Source: Acidobacteriota bacterium | GTDB taxonomy: Bacteria; Acidobacteriota; Terriglobia; UBA7540 | Direction: 5' to 3' | DNA length: 47,388 nt | NCBI GenBank assembly: GCA_021787735.1 | Contig: JAJYLL010000027.1 | Location: forward strand, 1-47,388 | Shown: piece by piece, positions 16,555 to 24,611 of the stretch | Position numbering within the stretch: the stretch's first letter is position 1 | Layout: every line of letters starts with the position of its first letter | Position numbers and translations under genes: made by a program | The notes under the pieces: generated by a model | The model's database searches: none | What the model was told of the DNA's origin: nothing | The model's input: only the letters and a program-made list of their open reading frames with translations

Positions 16555-17547
16555 CCGGCATGCCTCAGTCACTGGTGGTGAAAGGTTGTGCGAAGCTAAA
16601 AGGCTGTTTGAGTCCTGATGTCTGGCTTCAAGTCTGCTGAACTTGAACCACGCATCAATAATGTTCCTGCCAGTGTAGACCACGGTCCGTTCATCAACGC
16701 GCCGCAGGTCCGGGCCCGGAGCGACGGACGCTGCGAACTCCGATTGCACTTCCACCGGTCCATCAATCCGGTAAGGCTTGAATTCACCCACGCGCCTCAT
16801 CGCGGCCTCTGCTTTGCTGCGGATCAATTCACAGGCGGCTGAGTAAGGAAGAGTAAAACCTGCCGTTGCGCTGACGCCGGATTTGACTTCCGCGCACTCC
16901 ACCTGCGGAATTAATTCCCGGATTTCTTTGCACGCGGTCGTTTCTCCCGCAAGCATGATCGCTGGAACTCCCATTTCACCCGCAACTATCACTCGAATGC
17001 CGATCTCGCCCACGAGTTTGCCATTCACCCACAGGTTCTGGATGTTGAAGAAGAAAGAATGAGGAAGCACTCTGTCTTCTGGGCCTGCCCTGGCGTGCTG
17101 GCCCACAAAGACGATGCCGCAGAAGGTTGAATCGAATTCGCGAATGGGTGGAATGGGCGAGCCGATCAGCAGCCGCGCCTTCGGATGGATGTCGGTAGCC
17201 GAAAGAGTTTCGCCTCCGTCGTGACCGTCCCAAACAACAACTTCGGTAGCGCCACCCGCGATCAATCCTTCAACAGCGGCGTTGACTTCACCGGTGAGCA
17301 GTTCTTGCGATTCCTTCCACCGCGGGCTTTTGCGCTGGTTGCACTGTTCGGCCCAATTGAATATCCCGTTAACGCCCTCCATGTCGGACATAGTCAGGAT
17401 TTTTCGCTCATCTGGCTGCGCTGATGCGGGCCCTTCCGCAGCCACAGCTGATGGGACAGACTTGGCGGCAGCAATGCCTACGCCGGTTGCAGCACTCTGT
17501 CTGAAGAAATCTCTCCGTTTGATTTTCTTTCTGCTCTTTCCTGCCAT
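16450..17547 (-). CDS. Tat-exported M55 D-aminopeptidase (DppA-like)
   Basis: A 365-residue zinc peptidase likely to cleave D-amino-acid peptides such as those from peptidoglycan. The signal has a twin arginine (KRRDFF), so it would be exported folded. The DppA metal and catalytic residues are all visible: Asp55 and Glu57 in MSDMEGVNG, His109 in DGHDGG, His151 in VGQHARAG, His163 in VLPHSF and Glu181 in NGKLVGEIG. I use ATG 17547, though no ribosome binding site is obvious. It lies 40 bases after the TIM-barrel gene and is probably co-transcribed. About 55 residues after SRLEAR look unlike the family and run antisense through the dehydrogenase gene, so a missed frameshift near the 3-prime end is possible. 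Confidence 0.87.
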   Translation of the reverse strand: MAGKSRKKIKRRDFFRQSAATGVGIAAAKSVPSAVAAEGPASAQPDERKILTMSDMEGVNGIFNWAEQCNQRKSPRWKESQELLTGEVNAAVEGLIAGGATEVVVWDGHDGGETLSATDIHPKARLLIGSPIPPIREFDSTFCGIVFVGQHARAGPEDRVLPHSFFFNIQNLWVNGKLVGEIGIRVIVAGEMGVPAIMLAGETTACKEIRELIPQVECAEVKSGVSATAGFTLPYSAACELIRSKAEAAMRRVGEFKPYRIDGPVEVQSEFAASVAPGPDLRRVDERTVVYTGRNIIDAWFKFSRLEARHQDSNSLLASHNLSPPVTEACRSCLNDFIFVLRQASRRIAGIHQQLRVACNEFVIV

Positions 17548-17587
17548 ATGGATCGAAGGGCGCAAAACCCAAACTGCCTGGGCCGGC

Positions 17588-18532
17588 TTAGACCGTCGAG
17601 TACTTCCGGCACAGCGTTTTGATCTTGTCCATCAGCTTGGGGACGCCGGTCAGGGCGTCTTCCTTGCCCTCATACTCAGCCGACATGTAACCCTTGTAGC
17701 CGGCTTCGGCAAACAGCCTCCAGACGCGTTCCATGTCCACCGGCGTACCGTCCTCAAAGGGGTCTCGAATGTGACTGTGCGTCGCAAACGGAAGACAGGC
17801 TTTGATCTGAGCGTAGGCGTCCGCATTCGGTGTCGGCACAAAGTTGGTGATGTCCAGGTTGATACCCGCGTAGGGAGAATCCACGCGATGCATGATTTCA
17901 AGACAAACGTCCGCGCTCTGCGTCACGCCTTCGTGGTCTTCAATACCGAGGGTGATGCCTTTCTTGCCCGCGTAATCGCAGGCGGGCTTCATGGTTTCAA
18001 CCACCCAATCGGTTCCCTCTTTCACGGTTGCTCCTTTTGGTAAAGGTCCGCCAAAGATCCGCAAATGCGAGGCCCCCAACTGATCCGTTACGTCCACCCA
18101 TTTCTTGATCTCCGCCAGCACCTCGCGCCGCTTGGCGGCGCTGGCCTGCACCATGCTTGCGCCACAGGCCGCCCCCGAAAATGGGATACCCTTCCTGAAA
18201 GCCAGATGTCGAAGCTCATCCAGGTATGCGGGGTCGGTTGACTGGAACCAATACACCGTCATGTCAGCACCCAGCGAACCCATCTCGACTAACCTGTCGA
18301 AGAACTTGGGGTAGGTCATCTTTTTCTTGGACAGGTAAGTATTAAAAGAATACGCGCAGCAGCCGGGCAGAAGCCTTGGCTCGTGCGAAGCGAATTCGGT
18401 GGAAACCATCTGCGCCGCACTGCTCTCTACCGGCTTTTTTTCTGTTTGGGGTCCACACCCAACTGAAAGCGCTCCGGCAACCGCCAGCCCGCCCGTCTTT
18501 AGAAACCTTCTCCGTGCTAATTTGTCAATCAC
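17588..18532 (-). CDS. Tat-exported lipoprotein, sugar isomerase/epimerase TIM barrel
   Basis: A 314-residue protein of the xylose-isomerase-like TIM-barrel superfamily. It begins with a Tat motif (RRRFLK) and a lipobox ending at Cys26 (LSVGC), so it should be a folded lipoprotein on the outer face of a membrane. Candidate metal ligands at the expected strand ends are Glu in GIEDHEG, Asp in NLDITNF, His in THSHIRD and Glu in MSAEYEG. The GTG start at 18532 is supported by AAGGAGG six bases upstream. It follows the Gfo/Idh/MocA gene by 106 bases. Such pairs act on sugars or oxidised sugars; the reaction (isomerase, epimerase or lyase) is not known. Confidence 0.85.
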   Translation of the reverse strand: MIDKLARRRFLKTGGLAVAGALSVGCGPQTEKKPVESSAAQMVSTEFASHEPRLLPGCCAYSFNTYLSKKKMTYPKFFDRLVEMGSLGADMTVYWFQSTDPAYLDELRHLAFRKGIPFSGAACGASMVQASAAKRREVLAEIKKWVDVTDQLGASHLRIFGGPLPKGATVKEGTDWVVETMKPACDYAGKKGITLGIEDHEGVTQSADVCLEIMHRVDSPYAGINLDITNFVPTPNADAYAQIKACLPFATHSHIRDPFEDGTPVDMERVWRLFAEAGYKGYMSAEYEGKEDALTGVPKLMDKIKTLCRKYSTV

Positions 18533-18638
18533 TGTTGCCTCCTTCCCCGGAACTTATATCCCTTATATGCCGCATCAAACAAGCGATTCTTTGAAGGAAT
18601 GCAGATATTTTCCGACGCTTTCGTTTTCATACACCTGG

Positions 18639-19862
18639 TTAAACAATCTGTTCCGACTCGGCATCCCAACGGACTTCCCGTCCCTGGCGGTATGAAGCCA
18701 CCGCCATCTCGCAGGCGACAGCCGACCGGAAGCCAATCTCAAACGGGCAGTTGGGAGTCTTACGGCTGCGCACGCAATCGAAGAAATTCTGCATGTGCAT
18801 TTCCGTCTCATCCCCGCCGCCGCCGACGACATCCGCCGCGGATACTGCGGCGCCGTAATGTCGGGTGGGCTTGGAAACATAGCTGACGGACCCACGCCGT
18901 TGATCCCGGACCACGGCCCCGTCGGTTCCCAGCACGACCTCATCCGCGCCGTAATAGCTGCTGCCGAAGCCGGAATTCCAAGTGAAGAGTATTTTCTCCG
19001 GCAAGGCCATGGAAACATCCATGGTGTCAGGCACCTGCATTTCGGGCGAAAAATAGTTGGCGCCGCTCATGCTCACGCGCTCCGGGATCTTCAAATCCAT
19101 CGCCTTGACCCAGAATCCCACCTGGTGAACCATGTTTTCAAAAACATTGCCACCGGAATAATCCCAGTAAAATCTCCAGTTCATGTAACGGTTGGGATCA
19201 AAAGGATGCAAGGCCGCCTCGCCTTCAAACGCCTTCCACTCGATGTGCTGCGCATTGCAATCGGCGGGAATCGGGCGCTTCCAGCCGCCGTAGGGCGAAT
19301 TGCGATACATGTGGGCGTGGATGGCAGAGATCCGGCCCATGGGATTGTCATGGACAAGTTCCCGCGCACGCACCTGCTCCGCACTGCTGGTGGACTGGAT
19401 TCCCACTTGCACCACGCGGCCTGATGCGAGAAATGCGTGGCGCATTCGCCGCGCGTGGTCGGGATTGAACGCCATGGTCTTTTCCTGGTACACGTCCTTG
19501 CCTGCCTGGATGGCCGGCACAAAATTCAGCGCATGCTGGTGTTGCGGGGTCGCAATCAGCACCGCGTCGATGCTCTTATCATCCAGCATTCGCCGGAAGT
19601 CGGAATACGTCTTCACGCCGGGCACAATCGCCTTTACCTCATCAAGCCGCCTCGTATAAACGTCGGCCACCGCTACGGCCTCCGTGTTCGGAGCCTTGAT
19701 CGCTGCCTTGAAGATGGCCTTGCCGCGGTCGCCGGCGCCAATCAGCCCAAACCGCACGCGATCGTTCGCGCCCAGGATTCGCCCCGAAGGAACTAAGCCC
19801 GAAACCGCCATCGCGGTGCCACCTCCCAGAACTTGCTGCATAAAAGTTCGCCGGTCTGACAT
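18639..19862 (-). CDS. Tat-exported Gfo/Idh/MocA-family oxidoreductase
   Basis: A 407-residue NAD(P)-dependent sugar oxidoreductase. The Tat signal is SDRRTFM, followed by a hydrophobic stretch. The dinucleotide fold begins FGLIGAGDRGK (residues 38-48), and the EKP-type motif appears as YQEKTM (Glu127-Lys128, Pro replaced by Thr). The C-terminal domain has SGGNVFENMVHQVGFW, where the His is a probable active-site residue. Export with a bound cofactor has precedent in Zymomonas glucose-fructose oxidoreductase. ATG 19862 has AGGAGG five bases upstream. It is the first gene of a likely three-gene unit with the TIM-barrel and M55 genes. The substrate is unknown. Confidence 0.88.
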   Translation of the reverse strand: MSDRRTFMQQVLGGGTAMAVSGLVPSGRILGANDRVRFGLIGAGDRGKAIFKAAIKAPNTEAVAVADVYTRRLDEVKAIVPGVKTYSDFRRMLDDKSIDAVLIATPQHQHALNFVPAIQAGKDVYQEKTMAFNPDHARRMRHAFLASGRVVQVGIQSTSSAEQVRARELVHDNPMGRISAIHAHMYRNSPYGGWKRPIPADCNAQHIEWKAFEGEAALHPFDPNRYMNWRFYWDYSGGNVFENMVHQVGFWVKAMDLKIPERVSMSGANYFSPEMQVPDTMDVSMALPEKILFTWNSGFGSSYYGADEVVLGTDGAVVRDQRRGSVSYVSKPTRHYGAAVSAADVVGGGGDETEMHMQNFFDCVRSRKTPNCPFEIGFRSAVACEMAVASYRQGREVRWDAESEQIV

Positions 19863-20144
19863 TGTGCCTCCTGTTGATGTTCTACTGAGAATGAAATAAA
19901 AATTACCTTCAGCGCAGAGTGAGGGTCACTTTCAGCCTTGAGTGGCAACCCGAGACCGCCGATCGAGCAAAGACGATCGCGCAGAAGCGCCTTCACGATG
20001 TCTGGTCTTCTCCGCCGGGCATGTCAAGCGCTGCACCGATCCCGCCCCCCTTTGGTACAACTATCATAGGTGCAAGTCAAGCGCATGTTCTGGTGGTCGC
20101 ATGTTGGGCGAGGCCGCGCAAACCCGTATCCGGAAAGCCCGGGC

Positions 20145-20828
20145 TCAGAACCGGCCATACTTCCGGTAGGCATCTACGGGGTGCGCTCCTTGCAAGACCG
20201 CCTTGCGGACAAGGTTTTCGGTGCTCACGACTTCTTCTGACTTTTCGAGGACCGGAATTATAATTTCGCGCGGGATTACCAGAACTCCGTCCTTGTCTCC
20301 AACAATAAAATCACCGCGCCGGATTGCTACTTGCCCTATCCTGACTTCTTTGCCGTAAGAAATCAGTTTCCAGCGACCCAGCACATCGGCTGGCGTGCGA
20401 TAGCGGCAGAAAACAGGAAATCCGCGCTTGAGGATGTAATCGATGTCGCGCGCACCACCATCGACCACTGCTCCACGCGCTCCCCGAAATTTGGCCGTCT
20501 CACAGGAAAGTTCCCCGATGTGGGCGCTGGTGTTGTCATGCGGCTGGGAAACAATTACATCGCCGTTGCGAAGGTCGCCCAGCATCTTAAGGATTGGCAC
20601 ATAGACTTCTTCAGGGTCCGTGTTTTCCGTGGGTTCGCCTTCGACGGGCATGGCAACCCCGGCAAGCCGATGATCCATTGTCAGCGCCTGAATGGAGGAA
20701 GGCAGCACCTGGTTGTAGTAGCCCATTTCATCAAGCACATCGGAAATGGCTCCGGTATAAATCGACGAAAACCGTCGGCAGACTTCGTCCACGTTGAAAT
20801 CGACGGGTTCGCTCTTCTCGTCGTCCAT
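20145..20828 (-). CDS. RraA-like / HMG-aldolase-family protein
   Basis: A 227-residue protein of the RraA fold. Some members regulate RNase E and others are metal-dependent 4-hydroxy-4-methyl-2-oxoglutarate aldolases or oxaloacetate decarboxylases. The conserved region reads GELSCETAKFRGARG and then VVDGGARD, with Arg127 and Asp128 as the usual substrate and metal residues. In sugar-acid clusters such proteins are often catabolic, which I favour here. ATG 20828 has GGGAGG seven bases upstream. It follows the MFS gene by 88 bases on the same strand, so the carrier may import its substrate or a precursor. Confidence 0.85.
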   Translation of the reverse strand: MDDEKSEPVDFNVDEVCRRFSSIYTGAISDVLDEMGYYNQVLPSSIQALTMDHRLAGVAMPVEGEPTENTDPEEVYVPILKMLGDLRNGDVIVSQPHDNTSAHIGELSCETAKFRGARGAVVDGGARDIDYILKRGFPVFCRYRTPADVLGRWKLISYGKEVRIGQVAIRRGDFIVGDKDGVLVIPREIIIPVLEKSEEVVSTENLVRKAVLQGAHPVDAYRKYGRF

Positions 20829-20916
20829 TCAGAATCCTCCCGTTCTGAACTGTCCCGACACATGCATGATGGAATGCGGTGGTCCCGCCACCCGGATGCC
20901 TAAATTTTCTACGGGG

Positions 20917-22170
20917 TTAGCCTGGTGTATGGCTTTTGGGAGCGCGGACGGCTAATGTCAGCAGGGCTCCCACAAGAAAGCCAACACCCAGAGCCGCAAA
21001 ACCGTAAACGAAATTCCCAGTGCGCTTATTAAGATAACCCACGATCAGCGGCCCGAAAAAACCTCCCAGGTTGCCAAATGCGTTGATCACACCCATGGCC
21101 GAACCGCTGACGGAGCGCGGCAGCGTTTCAGACGGTATCGCCCAGAACGGTCCCAGCGCACCATAAGACCCCGCCCCGACAATCGTGATCGCGATAAAAG
21201 AGAGAACGAACGAATGTGGGCCAAGAAAGACACTGGCCAGCAGAAAGATACCGCCCCAGAGCAGCGCTCCGGCAACGTGATTCCTTCTCTCTCGCGTCTT
21301 GTCGGAATGCCGCGAGATCAGTACCATTCCTATACCCGTCACGATGAACGGGATCGAAAAGAGAATCCCCACCACAAGATCGCTGAGGCGTTTTTCACTA
21401 TGAAGGGCGCTGGGCAGCCAGAACAGGTATCCGTAGTTGCCGCTGTTGATCGTGAAGTAGATCAAAACCATCAGCAAAACCTGTGGCCTCAGCATCAGTT
21501 TGAGAAACGGCTCCGGTTTACTCTGGTCCAGATCGGCATCTTCAGTTCGTAGAGTGGTTTGGAGAAATTGGCGTTCCTCGTCTGAAATCCAATTGGCCTG
21601 GTGTGGACGGTCCTCAATAAACATAAGCCAGATAATCAGCCATACGAAAGGAAGCGCGCCTTCGGAGATCAACATTGCACGCCAGCCCCAACGGCCAAGG
21701 ATCCATCCGGAAACAGGCGACGAAATCACCACCGCCGTAGGAAGGCATAGCATCCAGTAGGCGTTGGCGCGGGCCCGCTCTGCCCGTGGGAACCAATGCG
21801 CAAGTAGAACCAGCGTAGCCGGCCACACGCCGCCCTCGGCAATGCCGAGAACAAACCTCATTAACCAGAATTCTTCCCAATTCTGAACCAGCCCGCAAAT
21901 GGCGGCGGCCGCACCCCAGCAGACCAGCAGGATACTGATAAAGCGTTTGGCGCTCCAATGTTCGGCCAGATAGCCGCCCGGAATCTGCAGCAGCAGATAA
22001 CCCCAGAAAAAGATGCCCGCCGCGCTTCCGGCCTGAGCCGGATTCATGTGAAGGTCGTGACTGATGGAAGGCAGGGCAAGAGAAATGTTCGTCCGGTCGA
22101 CGAATGCGATCGTGTACATGATGAATGCGACCGGAATGATATGCTGCCAGCGTCTCTCTGGTATGGGCAT
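20917..22170 (-). CDS. MFS transporter, anion:cation symporter family
   Basis: A 417-residue, 12-helix carrier of the ACS family, whose members take up hexuronates, glucarate, tartrate and similar anions by proton symport. Helix 1 carries FIMYTIAFVDRTNISLALP, and the loop after helix 4 contains LGIAEGGVWPA, both typical. The RraA-like gene follows on the same strand, supporting a sugar-acid substrate. The start ATG 22170 has no ribosome binding site, but an excellent extended -10 promoter ends 11 bases upstream, so the message is probably leaderless. Confidence 0.9.
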   Translation of the reverse strand: MPIPERRWQHIIPVAFIMYTIAFVDRTNISLALPSISHDLHMNPAQAGSAAGIFFWGYLLLQIPGGYLAEHWSAKRFISILLVCWGAAAAICGLVQNWEEFWLMRFVLGIAEGGVWPATLVLLAHWFPRAERARANAYWMLCLPTAVVISSPVSGWILGRWGWRAMLISEGALPFVWLIIWLMFIEDRPHQANWISDEERQFLQTTLRTEDADLDQSKPEPFLKLMLRPQVLLMVLIYFTINSGNYGYLFWLPSALHSEKRLSDLVVGILFSIPFIVTGIGMVLISRHSDKTRERRNHVAGALLWGGIFLLASVFLGPHSFVLSFIAITIVGAGSYGALGPFWAIPSETLPRSVSGSAMGVINAFGNLGGFFGPLIVGYLNKRTGNFVYGFAALGVGFLVGALLTLAVRAPKSHTPG

Positions 22171-22181
22171 AGGCGGGCAGG

Positions 22182-22209
22182 ATTATACCAGAGTCTCGCC
22201 GATACTCAA
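22182..22209 (-). promoter_or_regulatory. Extended -10 promoter giving a near-leaderless MFS message
   Basis: On the minus strand TTGAGT (22209-22204) is followed after 16 bases by TATAAT (22187-22182), itself preceded by TGG, making an ideal TGnTATAAT element. The start codon begins 11 bases beyond the -10, so transcription would start only a few bases before ATG. Confidence 0.65.
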
Positions 22210-22306
22210 TTCTTAAGTTGCCCGGAGCGGAAAGAAATAAGGAAAGCAACTCTCTCGGTGCCAAAACAAGCCACCAAAAGGAAAAAGCGCGGACCAGTGT
22301 GCCAGG

Positions 22307-23152
22307 TCAGGAACTGCGCTCGGAGGCTGCTGGTTCAGTTTCCACAATTCGCGGCATCTGCTGGGTCCTGTAAAAATGATTCAGAAGAACCGTGCCGGCA
22401 AGGGTGATGTAGCCCTTGCGCAGGGCCTCTGTGACATAAGCCTTGGCCATTACAACAGCGTCGTGCGGCTGCCTTCCAAGCGCCAGGTTGGCGGCAATGG
22501 CAGATGAAAACGTGGAACCCGGTCCATACGGGGCTTCCACCTTGAAGCGCTCGCCTGCAAGGGTCTCGCTGATCTCGCGGTCAAAATAAACGTCGAAGGG
22601 CTTTTCGAACACACCCCCGGCAACCACGGCCGAACGCGCTCCCAACTCAACCAGTTTCGCCGCAGCCGTTCTCATTTCAGCTGGCGACTGGACTGGGAGC
22701 CCCGTCAGCGCAGCGGCCTCCATTGCGTTTGGAGTCACAACCGTTGCCCGACCAATGAGCAGACTTCGCAGGACATCTGCACCCGCCGTCTCCTTCCCCG
22801 CAGGAGCATCCATTCCGCGCAAGTCGGGGTCGACAACCAAAGGGATCGAGCGATAGGCGTCCAGCACTTCACAAATGGCTTCAACGTGGGCCCGCCCGCT
22901 AACCATTCCGATTTTGACAGCGCGGATCTCACGTTCTTTGAAAAGAGAAAAGAGTGTTTCTTTAAGCCACTGAGAAGCTGTCGGATGGAGCCTGGGTTTC
23001 GCCCCTGATTGGGCGAGAACCTGCGTTGTGACAGCAGCCACGCCGTAGCAATTATGCGCCGCAAAGGTTTTAACGTCCGAAATAGTCCCAGATTGCCCGG
23101 AAGGATCAAGCTCCGCAATAGACAACACAACTGAAGGAAGTTCGGTTAGCAA
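22307..23152 (-). CDS. ThiD/PdxK-like kinase with a Cys-to-Ser change in the active site
   Basis: A 281-residue protein of the ribokinase-like HMP-phosphate kinase family. Family features are LDPSGQSG at the N-terminus (usual form GSDPSGGAG), DVKTFAAHNCYGVAA, VDPDLRG, TPNAMEAAALTG and YGPGSTFSSAIAANLALG. In thiD enzymes the last motif normally reads GTGCT with a catalytic cysteine; here the position is Ser213. The N-terminal SIAE is also unusual. It may phosphorylate something other than hydroxymethylpyrimidine, or be weakly active. No other thiamine gene is present. The TTG start at 23152 has a GGTGGTG at about 10 bases and is tentative. The MFS gene follows after 136 bases. Confidence 0.75.
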   Translation of the reverse strand: MLTELPSVVLSIAELDPSGQSGTISDVKTFAAHNCYGVAAVTTQVLAQSGAKPRLHPTASQWLKETLFSLFKEREIRAVKIGMVSGRAHVEAICEVLDAYRSIPLVVDPDLRGMDAPAGKETAGADVLRSLLIGRATVVTPNAMEAAALTGLPVQSPAEMRTAAAKLVELGARSAVVAGGVFEKPFDVYFDREISETLAGERFKVEAPYGPGSTFSSAIAANLALGRQPHDAVVMAKAYVTEALRKGYITLAGTVLLNHFYRTQQMPRIVETEPAASERSS

Positions 23153-23290
23153 AGTATTCAGGTCACCACCCTTAAAGAAATATCACTCGGCCTAGCACCA
23201 AGCCTGGCTCAATAGTACATCGCGTGTTGCGCGCACATCACACCCAGCCACCTCTGAAACATGCCGATCCGTTAGGCCACCCGATGCCGC

Positions 23291-23587
23291 TCAGACCTTC
23301 GCCGTCTTTCGCTCATAGGCATCCAGACACTCCTGGGAGCAGAAGTGCAGAACCTTATTGCCTTGCACCAGGCGGTGCGAAACTTCGGTGGAAACGAACA
23401 TGCCGCACACTGGGTCGCGGACCGTCCGCCCTTGTGGAACATTTGCAGCCCGTTGCGAGGGACCGCTCGGCCCGCGGGCTGGACGCTGCCGCGGCCCACC
23501 CATCAGGCCGCGAATCGTCCTGGAGATGGTCCACACGACGCCCAGCATGAAAAACAAGTCCAGGATAGCTTCAAATAAACTTGCCAC
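23291..23587 (-). CDS. Small membrane-anchored protein with a YHS/TRASH-like cysteine domain
   Basis: A 98-residue protein with one N-terminal membrane helix (about residues 5-22), a Pro/Arg/Gly-rich linker and a C-terminal metal-binding-like motif. The motif is DPVCGMFV (Cys61), then HFCSQEC (Cys83, Cys87), resembling the YHS and PP0621-type families that bind metal ions. The GTG start at 23587 lacks a strong ribosome binding site. It stands between the ThiD-like and TPR genes. The metal and role are unknown. Confidence 0.72.
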   Translation of the reverse strand: MASLFEAILDLFFMLGVVWTISRTIRGLMGGPRQRPARGPSGPSQRAANVPQGRTVRDPVCGMFVSTEVSHRLVQGNKVLHFCSQECLDAYERKTAKV

Positions 23588-23630
23588 GGTAATTTGACCG
23601 CGCCTTAATGTGCAGTTTCCCTGATTTCAT

Positions 23631-24290
23631 CTACGGCCTCACGCCGGAGCCAGCGCTGCCCGTCGCCGCGTCCAATTTCGACTTGATATCCGCCAAGCCC
23701 GGATAATTGGGGTTCATGCGGCTGAGCTCATTCCAATATTTGCTCGCGGCGTGCAGGTCATGTGTCCCCTCGATGTTCACAACAATCATGTTGAACAGTG
23801 TCGGTTGGTTATTGGGGTTTTGTTTCAGGGCCTTATTGTACTCGGCCATGGCCTGCTGAGGTTGCCCGGTATAGAAATAACAGGTTCCCAAGTCCGTACG
23901 CGCGTTGACGTTCCGGCGATCAAGCGTCAGCGCCCGCTGGTACCAGCCAATTGCAACGTTGAAGTAACGCTTGTCATAAAGGTAGTTGGCCAGTTCCAAC
24001 GGAACCTGTGGGTCTTTCGGGTTTTGGTCCGCGCGTTGCGTCAGATTCTCGATTACCTGGGCAACTTCAACGGGCGGATGCCCGTTGGGGAGACCCGTTG
24101 CCGGATCAATACTTCCACCCGCCCCAGCGCCCACAGCACCAGCACCGGCACCTGCATCCGAAGCCGAGCTACCCGCCGTGGCCACGGCAGCCGCCGGGAC
24201 ACTCGCCTGACGCTGCGATTTGTACACGAATCCCGCCAGGAATCCCACGCTGAAAAAGATAATTGCCGTAACAATCGTCTCGATTTTCAC
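23631..24290 (-). CDS. Membrane-anchored TPR protein
   Basis: A 219-residue protein with an N-terminal membrane helix (MKIETIVTAIIFFSVGFLAG), a low-complexity Ala/Gly linker (about residues 30-60) and three or so TPR units from about residue 78, such as AIGWYQRALTLDRRNVNART and AMAEYNKALKQNPNNQPTLF. The layout resembles CcmI/NrfG-type assembly factors, but no cytochrome maturation genes are nearby, so I leave the function open. The GTG start at 24290 has a weak upstream GTGAG. It is divergent from the aldehyde dehydrogenase gene. Confidence 0.8.
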   Translation of the reverse strand: MKIETIVTAIIFFSVGFLAGFVYKSQRQASVPAAAVATAGSSASDAGAGAGAVGAGAGGSIDPATGLPNGHPPVEVAQVIENLTQRADQNPKDPQVPLELANYLYDKRYFNVAIGWYQRALTLDRRNVNARTDLGTCYFYTGQPQQAMAEYNKALKQNPNNQPTLFNMIVVNIEGTHDLHAASKYWNELSRMNPNYPGLADIKSKLDAATGSAGSGVRP

Positions 24291-24333
24291 TGTTTGCTCA
24301 CGCCTTGTTTCAGAAACTCTGCTCTAAAGTACT

Positions 24334-24349
24334 TTATAGTACGATATAA
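24334..24349. promoter_or_regulatory. TTATA-N6-TATAA dyad, possible operator
   Basis: TTATA (24334-24338) and TATAA (24345-24349) form an inverted repeat around six bases, overlapping a second dyad GTAC-N6-GTAC (24329-24342). On the minus strand it covers a TATAAA that could be the -10 of the TPR gene, so a bound regulator could block it. Confidence 0.3.
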
Positions 24350-24460
24350 GGCTGGCCAATGGTAGTGAGAACAAGTGCGGCGTCTCTGCTCTTTGCCCGC
24401 CGGGGACAAGAGGCGTAACCGCTGACCGGATTTCAGCAAGTACATTTTTGAACTTCGGTC

Positions 24461-24490
24461 TTGCCGGGCCTGGCAGCCTGGCTGTAGAAT
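24461..24490 (+). promoter_or_regulatory. Possible sigma-70 promoter of the semialdehyde dehydrogenase unit
   Basis: TTGCCG (24461-24466) and TAGAAT (24485-24490) are 18 bases apart, 121 bases before the start codon. Each hexamer departs from consensus, so this is moderate evidence. Confidence 0.4.
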
Positions 24491-24611
24491 CCGAGGCCCG
24501 TGAAATCCGGCAATCCTGGCTCGACCAGCGCTGAAGCGGCCGGCGGTGGCGCGTTTCTTTTCACGCGTTCCATTTTGTGGGTTTCCAGCCACGATCACCG
24601 AGGGAGGTCCC

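Larger units (their letters stand above)
24291..24611. other. Divergent intergenic region with promoter signals
   Basis: These 321 bases separate the minus-strand TPR gene from the plus-strand dehydrogenase. They contain a 16-base dyad and a plus-strand promoter candidate, both listed. No gene is visible. Confidence 0.5.
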
